10,713 nt of DNA, taken from positions 1-10,713 of the forward strand of contig JAFDAP010000028.1 in NCBI GenBank assembly GCA_019313765.1. Direction: 5' to 3'. The DNA is from Deltaproteobacteria bacterium (GTDB lineage Bacteria; Desulfobacterota; DSM-4660; Desulfatiglandales; Desulfatiglandaceae). Under the pieces are notes generated by a model that had not been told where the DNA came from, ran no database searches, and worked only from the letters and a program-made list of their open reading frames with translations. Position numbers and translations under genes: made by a program. Below, in pieces: positions 6,084 through 10,713 of this stretch (position 1 is the stretch's first letter; each line of letters opens with the position of its first letter).

Positions 6084-6845
6084 CTAACTGTTCAACCTGC
6101 TTCTCCACAGGTAAAGCGCAATGCCCGTGGCCAAAGCCGCATTGATAGATTCCACGCCGGGCTCCATGGGAATAGTCAATGAGGTTGTTGCTCTTAAGTG
6201 TGCGGGCAGCCCGGGGCCTTCCAAACCGGGAACAAGGCAGAAAGTTTCGGGAAACCTGTAACCCCCTATATCCCTTCCATCCTGGGATAGGGTCACGACC
6301 GGACCATCAGATACCTTGAGTTCATCCAATGACGGTCCTTGGAATAATGTGATCCTGAAAAGTGCGCTTCCTGCAACCCGGACCGATTTAGGCAGGAAGG
6401 GATGGGCCGCCTCTTTCAACATCACAATCCCGGACACACCAAAGGCCGCTGCCGAACGAATGACGGCCCCCACATTTGAGGGATCCTGGAAAGGGATGCA
6501 CAGGGTGCAGCCCTTCTCCCGTACATCATCATGCCATTGAGTAAACCGGGGAACACGTACCAGTAAGATGGGCTGGCCCGTGTCAAAAAGATCTACTTGT
6601 CGAAAAAGATTCGAACTGAGATGGTAGATGGAAATGTCCTCTGTGCAAAACTCAAGGGAAGTTTCCTTGAGATCGGACAGGATAATGCCCGCGCATTGAT
6701 CCGGGAAATCCTTCAGCACTTCCCTCACCTGTCTGGGCCGCGACAGAAGGGCCAACCCGTGTTTCTTGATGCCCCGGGCCCTGGTCAGTTTCAGGAAGAT
6801 GTTAAATTCGGGATTGTCTGCACTAGTAATTTCTTTGACTTTCAT
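6084..6845 (-). CDS. SpoU/TrmH-family RNA 2'-O-methyltransferase
   Basis: This 253-residue protein has the two-domain plan of the family. The N-terminal part (about 1-100) begins ITSADNPEFNIFLKLTRARG, like the RNA-binding domain of RlmB/TrmH-type enzymes. The C-terminal knotted SPOUT domain carries motif 1 DPSNVGAVIRSAAAFG (121-136, with Asn124 and the catalytic-type Arg130), motif 2 LVPGLEGPGL (204-213) and motif 3 IPMEPGVESINAALA (225-239). These motifs build the S-adenosylmethionine pocket, and the enzyme should methylate a ribose 2'-OH in rRNA or tRNA. The target nucleotide cannot be told. The N-terminal domain usually has an FxxEG stretch where this one reads LALLSRPRQV, so substrate recognition may differ. 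The start is set by homology; AAGG abuts the ATG with no spacer, which suggests weak or coupled initiation from the gene 28 bp upstream. Confidence 0.88.
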   Translation of the reverse strand: MKVKEITSADNPEFNIFLKLTRARGIKKHGLALLSRPRQVREVLKDFPDQCAGIILSDLKETSLEFCTEDISIYHLSSNLFRQVDLFDTGQPILLVRVPRFTQWHDDVREKGCTLCIPFQDPSNVGAVIRSAAAFGVSGIVMLKEAAHPFLPKSVRVAGSALFRITLFQGPSLDELKVSDGPVVTLSQDGRDIGGYRFPETFCLVPGLEGPGLPAHLRATTSLTIPMEPGVESINAALATGIALYLWRSRLNS

Positions 6846-6873
6846 CCTTCGTTCTGACTCGAAGAGTTATAAA

Positions 6874-7284
6874 CTAACGGACACCTCTGTTCCATACATT
6901 CATGTTCATGTCCGGCGAATCCTTGGTCCCGTAAAAAAACAAAAAAATCTCTCGAAACTTCTTTTTTAGGCCCGTATCTTCTATGGCCTCGGCCATAGAA
7001 AGTCTGTCTTTCGGATCGTAGAAACCTTTTAGCTTGAGGAATAGATCCCTGGCAAAATCAGCAGGGTCACTTTCGAGGTGTTGCCTTTGCGATATTGTTT
7101 CAAGGAGGGACAAAAGGGGCTTCCGATATGGGGCCATGATCCGGTAATTGTAATAAAAGCTACTTCTTTCCGACCGGTACTGCTTTGGAGCAAACTTCTC
7201 GATTACATCAACGATCAGATCAATTTCGTCCTTCTCTTTGCTTCTTCTTACTCTGTTTCTATTGAAAAATATGTCCCATGTCAT
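6874..7284 (-). CDS. Conserved-looking small protein of unknown function
   Basis: This 136-residue protein is basic and aromatic-rich and has no membrane helix, signal peptide or motif that I recognise. It seems to be mostly helical: a charged stretch (about 14-34, with EIDLIVDVIEKFAP), a Tyr/Arg-rich middle (SERSSFYYNYRIMAPYRKPL), and a second helical part with DFARDLFLKLKGFYDPKDR and KKKFREIFLFFYG. It is likely a real gene. It sits 15 bp after valS and 28 bp before the RNA methyltransferase gene on the same strand. An AAGGAG that overlaps the end of valS and a second AAGG closer in precede its ATG, and codon use looks like its neighbours. The context suggests a translation-linked or RNA-linked role, but nothing in the sequence proves it. 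Confidence 0.7.
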   Translation of the reverse strand: MTWDIFFNRNRVRRSKEKDEIDLIVDVIEKFAPKQYRSERSSFYYNYRIMAPYRKPLLSLLETISQRQHLESDPADFARDLFLKLKGFYDPKDRLSMAEAIEDTGLKKKFREIFLFFYGTKDSPDMNMNVWNRGVR

Positions 7285-7299
7285 AGACCTTCTACTCCT

Positions 7300-9951
7300 T
7301 CAATCATCAATGGTCTCAAAAAAGCGAAGGTTTTGATTCAGTTTTTCCATTTTGAGGGTCAGAATTTCAACCTTCTCTTTGACCTCGGCTACAATTTCCG
7401 CCGGGGCCTTTTCCAAAAACCCTTTATTTGAAAGCTTCCTATTGGCAACTTCCATATCTTTCTCAATCTTTTTTATCCCTTTTCTCAGCCGCTTCCTTTC
7501 TTCTTCAAAATCCAGGAGCCCTTTTAAAAGCACGTGCACCTGGTTCCTGCCAAACATCGCGGTCGCAGATGCCTCCGGTTTGGGAGCCCCGGGATCAATG
7601 GATACTTCATTCACTTTGGCCAGTGTCTGAATGTGGCTCAGATTCAGGCGCAAGATATCCCCTTCTTTTTCGTCGGCCACATCAATAGCAATATTCACTC
7701 CCTTTGAAGGCGGGATATTCATCTCCCCACGGATATTGCGAATCCCGGTGATAGCTCCCATGAGGAGATCCATCTCCCCTATCGCATCTTCATCGTTCAA
7801 GAAATGAGAGGCATCGGGGAACCTGGCGGTCATAATACTATCTCCGGCTCCGGGCAGCTTTTGCCATATCTCCTCCGTGACAAAAGGCATAAATGGATGC
7901 AATAGCTTTAAAGCGGCCTTAAGCACCTCTTGAACAATTGCCACTGAAGATGCCTTCAGGGCTCTGTCCTCTCCGTAAAGGCTTTCCTTGGCCATTTCGA
8001 GGTACCAGTCACAAAACTCATGCCATATGAACTGATAACAGAGACCTGCCGCGTCATTGAAACGATAGTCTTCAATGGCCCTTGAAACATCTTCACTCAC
8101 CTGTCCGAGCCGTGTCAGGATCCACCTGTCAGGAAGGGTGTAAATCCTGGTATCTCCTTCCTCATCCTTTTCAGTCGTCACATTCATGAGAACAAAGCGA
8201 GCCGCATTCCAGACCTTATTAATAAAATGCCGATAGCCTAAGATCCTTTCTTCGGAGAGTTTGACATCTCTCCCCTGTGCGGCTAAAGCTGCTAAAGTAA
8301 AACGGAATGCATCAGTGCCAAACTCATCCATCACCACAAGAGGGTCAATGACGTTTCCTTTTGACTTGCTCATCTTTTTGCCTTCCGCGTCCTTTACCAG
8401 TGCATGGATATAGACATCTCTGAAAGGGACATCTCCCTTAAAATGGATACCCATCATCATCATCCTGGCTACCCAGAAAAAAAGGATGTCAAAACCCGTG
8501 ACAAGGGCCGCGGTCGGATAAAACGTTTCGAGTTCATCGGCTGCATCCGGCCATCCTAAGGTTGAAAAGGGCCACAGGGCTGAGCTGAACCACGTATCAA
8601 GGACGTCAGTTTCCTGCATGAGGTTATTACTCCCGCATGCCCGGCAAACTGCAGGTTTCTCCCTGGCCACATGGACCTCACCGCATTCTTCGCAATACCA
8701 GACGGGGATACGGTGGCCCCACCAGATCTGTCTTGAAACACACCAGTCCTTGATATTGTTCATCCATTCAAAATAGACCCCTTCCCAGTTTTCGGGGTAT
8801 ATCCTTGTTTTTCCATCCCTGACCGCCTGGCTTGCCGCTTCGGCAAGCGGCCCCACTTTCACAAACCACTGTTTTGAAAGAAGCGGCTCTATCATAGTCT
8901 TACACCGGTAACAGTGCCCTACCGCATGCTGGTATGACTCCACTTTTTCCAACTGGCCTGCCTTTTCCAGGTCTTCCAATATTTTTTCACGGCATTCAAA
9001 CCTGTCCATTCCCTTATAAGGACCGGCTAATTCATTCATTGTTCCGTTTTCGTCAATTACCTTGATCCTTTCCAACTGGTGTATATTGCCGATCTCAAAG
9101 TCATTGGGGTCATGCGCGGGCGTGATTTTGAGTGCCCCTGTTCCGAATTCCTTATCCACGTATTTATCAAAGATAACGGGTATCGGTTTGTTCAACACAG
9201 GCAAAAGCACGTGTGATCCAGACAAATCCTTATAGCGTTCATCCTCCGGGTTCACTGCCACGGCAGTATCTCCCAAAAGGGTCTCAGGCCGTGTAGTGGC
9301 AACAATTAGATGACCATCTCCTTGCTCGAACGGATAACGAATATAGTAAAAAAAACTGTCAGTCTCATGATGCTCGACCTCAAGATCGGCTAAGGCCGTA
9401 TGACATCGGGGGCACCAGTTGATAATATAGTCACCCCTATAGACAAGCCCTTCATCATAAAGGCTCACGAAGACCTCCCTGACCGCCCTGGAAAGGCCCT
9501 CGTCCATGGTGAATCGCTCCCGGCTCCAATCGCACGAACACCCCAGTCTTTTCAATTGATTGACTATAAGTCCGCCATACTTCTTTCTCCACTCCCAGAC
9601 CAGTTCAACGAATTTATCCCGACCGACAGCGTGGCGGTTAGTGCCTTTGGAGGCCAGGTCCTTTTCCACCACATTCTGCGTGGCAATGCCTGCATGGTCT
9701 GTACCCGGTTGCCAGAGCACGTTATAACCTTTCATGCGCTTATACCGGCACAGGATATCCTGCAGTGTGTTATTAAGGGCATGACCCATGTGCAGGGTGC
9801 CTGTCACATTGGGAGGTGGAATCACAATGCAGTACGGATCCTTATCAGAACTGGACTCTGCCTTGAAAAGGTTGTTCTCTTCCCAGTATTTATACCATTT
9901 ATCTTCAACCTCACCGGGTTCATAACCCTTGGCCATGAGTTCTTTTCCCAT
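7300..9951 (-). CDS. valS: Valyl-tRNA synthetase
   Basis: This is a complete class Ia aminoacyl-tRNA synthetase of 883 residues, a normal bacterial ValRS length. It attaches valine to tRNA-Val in the cytoplasm. The HIGH motif is HMGH (54-57) within PPPNVTGTLHMGHALNNTL, and KMSKS is at 526-530. The editing (CP1) domain that removes mischarged threonine shows ATTRPETLLGDTAVAVNP (219-235) and GTGALKITPAHDPNDFEIG (270-288). A zinc-ribbon-like pair follows, with Cys420/Cys423 and Cys436/Cys439, then WFSSALWPFSTLGWP. The C-terminus is the ValRS coiled-coil tRNA-binding arm (about 815-880, rich in Lys and Glu). The first ATG has AAGGAG ten bases upstream; a second in-frame ATG five codons in is less likely. 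It heads an operon with the small unknown gene and the RNA methyltransferase. A terminator hairpin about 50 bp upstream may attenuate it. Confidence 0.98.
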   Translation of the reverse strand: MGKELMAKGYEPGEVEDKWYKYWEENNLFKAESSSDKDPYCIVIPPPNVTGTLHMGHALNNTLQDILCRYKRMKGYNVLWQPGTDHAGIATQNVVEKDLASKGTNRHAVGRDKFVELVWEWRKKYGGLIVNQLKRLGCSCDWSRERFTMDEGLSRAVREVFVSLYDEGLVYRGDYIINWCPRCHTALADLEVEHHETDSFFYYIRYPFEQGDGHLIVATTRPETLLGDTAVAVNPEDERYKDLSGSHVLLPVLNKPIPVIFDKYVDKEFGTGALKITPAHDPNDFEIGNIHQLERIKVIDENGTMNELAGPYKGMDRFECREKILEDLEKAGQLEKVESYQHAVGHCYRCKTMIEPLLSKQWFVKVGPLAEAASQAVRDGKTRIYPENWEGVYFEWMNNIKDWCVSRQIWWGHRIPVWYCEECGEVHVAREKPAVCRACGSNNLMQETDVLDTWFSSALWPFSTLGWPDAADELETFYPTAALVTGFDILFFWVARMMMMGIHFKGDVPFRDVYIHALVKDAEGKKMSKSKGNVIDPLVVMDEFGTDAFRFTLAALAAQGRDVKLSEERILGYRHFINKVWNAARFVLMNVTTEKDEEGDTRIYTLPDRWILTRLGQVSEDVSRAIEDYRFNDAAGLCYQFIWHEFCDWYLEMAKESLYGEDRALKASSVAIVQEVLKAALKLLHPFMPFVTEEIWQKLPGAGDSIMTARFPDASHFLNDEDAIGEMDLLMGAITGIRNIRGEMNIPPSKGVNIAIDVADEKEGDILRLNLSHIQTLAKVNEVSIDPGAPKPEASATAMFGRNQVHVLLKGLLDFEEERKRLRKGIKKIEKDMEVANRKLSNKGFLEKAPAEIVAEVKEKVEILTLKMEKLNQNLRFFETIDD

Positions 9952-10001
9952 CTATCAACCGCTCCTTGAAACCGTTTCAGTAGTGAATTTCTATTTTGAA
10001 C

Positions 10002-10034
10002 AAAAAAAGGGGGTTGCAGCAGTAACAACCCCCC
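10002..10034 (-). terminator. Intrinsic terminator / candidate attenuator in the valS leader
   Basis: On the minus strand GGGGGTTG (10033-10026) and CAACCCCC (10016-10009) form a perfect 8-bp stem with a 9-base loop, followed directly by seven T (10008-10002). This is a canonical Rho-independent terminator, ending about 50 bases upstream of the valS ATG. It either ends transcription from the acidic gene upstream or conditionally stops valS transcription. An AACCC just upstream (minus strand, 10049-10045) could pair with GGGTT in the terminator's first arm and so act as a weak anti-terminator. Confidence 0.8.
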
Positions 10035-10151
10035 ATGTTAATCCGGGTTTTTCTAATATTGACGATCTCGTAAAAGATCGTATTTCGAATTATTATTGCT
10101 TATAACCACCTGATATTACTGATATCCATATCTTATTTTTGCGTATTTTGC

Positions 10152-10192
10152 GCCTGCCTCGCCATAGCCTTTAGGCGACGGCGGGCCTTTTT
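10152..10192 (+). repeat. GC-rich intergenic hairpin repeat with T-run
   Basis: GCCTGCC (10152-10158) pairs with GGCGGGC (10180-10186, one G-T wobble), and TCGCC (10159-10163) pairs with GGCGA (10174-10178), around a loop of about ten bases and one bulged C. TTTTT follows at 10188-10192, and GCCTGCC recurs at 10193-10199. In the + direction it looks like a terminator, but no + gene precedes it. Its form resembles dispersed REP-type intergenic repeats. A genome copy count is needed to confirm that. Confidence 0.5.
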
Positions 10193-10263
10193 GCCTGCCC
10201 TGTGGAATGCTAAGCCTATTCCTCTGGGGCGGCTATATCAGTATTGCTTTTTGGAGCCGTCCC

Positions 10264-10713
10264 CTAATCTTGATCCTGAAAAGATTCAAGGCTCTGTTTC
10301 AATGCGTCAATGGCTTCCCGGATCACTTTCTCTGCAACGTTTGCCATCGTCTCCCTTGTAACCCTTTCCACAACATCCTGTACAACATTTGTTACAATAG
10401 CCTCAATCTTCTCCTCGGATATACCGATCAACTGCTCGACTGCCGGGGCAGCGACAGTTTCAGCGCTTTCAAGTCCCTCTTCACGGGCGGGCACATCCTC
10501 GCTCAGATCCTCCTGAGGTAGTTCGGATGCAATTTCCAGTGGCGCCTCGGGTTCAACCAGGGCCTCTTCCAACGCTACCTCATCGAGCAGGCTTTCAGTT
10601 TCAGCTTCCGCTATTTCAGGTTCCACAGCCCCAACTTCAGATGGCTCCAGCTCCTCAAGGGCAGAATCAAAATCAGATTCAAGACCTTCGGATACCTCCT
10701 CTTCCAGGGCCTC
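10264..10713 (-). CDS. Acidic protein of unknown function, C-terminal part (5' end outside window)
   Basis: The frame is open from the window edge to a TAG at 10266-10264, giving 149 residues of a longer protein. A GTG at 10626 is not needed as a start because the frame runs on upstream with the same composition. The first roughly 95 visible residues are low-complexity and very rich in Glu, Ala, Leu, Pro and Val (EALEEEV, SLLDEVALEEALVEPEAPLE, and similar). The last roughly 50 form a regular amphipathic helix pattern with many Val and Ile: EEKIEAIVTNVVQDVVERV, then REAIDALKQSLESF. Acidic linkers ending in such a helical tail occur in deltaproteobacterial proteins with an N-terminal zinc ribbon or receiver domain. 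That domain would lie outside the window, so this is only a suggestion. It is probably the gene before valS on the same strand, separated by 312 bp and a terminator. Confidence 0.75.
   Translation of the reverse strand, partial: EALEEEVSEGLESDFDSALEELEPSEVGAVEPEIAEAETESLLDEVALEEALVEPEAPLEIASELPQEDLSEDVPAREEGLESAETVAAPAVEQLIGISEEKIEAIVTNVVQDVVERVTRETMANVAEKVIREAIDALKQSLESFQDQD

Larger units (their letters stand above)
9952..10263. other. 312-bp non-coding gap upstream of valS
   Basis: This stretch holds no credible gene. From valS outwards it contains the valS ribosome-binding site (AAGGAG on minus, about 9967-9962), the terminator hairpin at 10002-10034, a small stem of ACGATCT/AGATCGT (10062-10068 with 10075-10081), and an AT-rich stretch (about 10081-10150) that is the most likely place for a valS promoter. 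A GC-rich hairpin repeat (10152-10192) follows. Last comes a bulged stem of GGGGCGGCT with AGCCG-T-CCCC (10226-10234 with 10255-10264) that touches the stop codon of the upstream gene. Confidence 0.6.

Noticed and set aside
9400..9969. 189-codon + frame opposite the start of valS
   Set aside because: It is the antisense shadow of the clearly real valS N-terminal coding region.
9952..10150. T-box riboswitch in the valS leader
   Set aside because: The conserved T-box antiterminator sequence and a recognisable specifier stem are not present on the minus strand.

Overview
The window looks like chromosomal DNA of a Gram-negative anaerobe, most likely a deltaproteobacterium (Desulfobacterota, sulfate-reducer type). 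This is inferred from several things together: an ExbB/ExbD pair, an acidic TPR protein of a style common in that group, a free-standing MetE/UROD-like methyltransferase, a multi-PAS histidine kinase with a cysteine-rich C-terminus, and short intergenic repeats. No ribosomal RNA or other decisive marker is present, so the assignment is not firm.

Left half (1-5955, all on +). The window opens inside exbB (C-terminal part only). A 177-bp foldback element with perfect 16-bp inverted ends and a 4-bp ATAG duplication separates exbB from exbD. exbD is followed one base later by a small FtsB/DivIC-like gene that starts with TTG. About 290 bp of non-coding, repeat-bearing sequence comes next. Then a TPR protein and a MetE/UROD-superfamily protein overlap by 8 bp and are probably co-transcribed. 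After an AT-rich gap with a spaced repeat comes a large PAS-PAS-GAF histidine kinase with no response regulator beside it.

Right half (6084-10713, all on -). A 14-bp-stem hairpin between the convergent operons is probably a shared terminator. Read in the direction of transcription, the minus-strand genes are an acidic protein cut by the window edge, a 312-bp gap, valS, a small unknown gene and a SpoU/TrmH-family RNA 2'-O-methyltransferase. The last three are 15 and 28 bp apart, so they look like one translation-related operon. A canonical intrinsic terminator lies only about 50 bp upstream of the valS start codon, with no obvious promoter between them. It is either the end of upstream transcription or an attenuator of valS.

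I see no defence system, CRISPR array, prophage or transposase gene. The most notable items are the foldback element inside the exbBD operon, the cysteine cluster and interdomain insert of the histidine kinase, the valS leader terminator, and the stand-alone methyltransferase.
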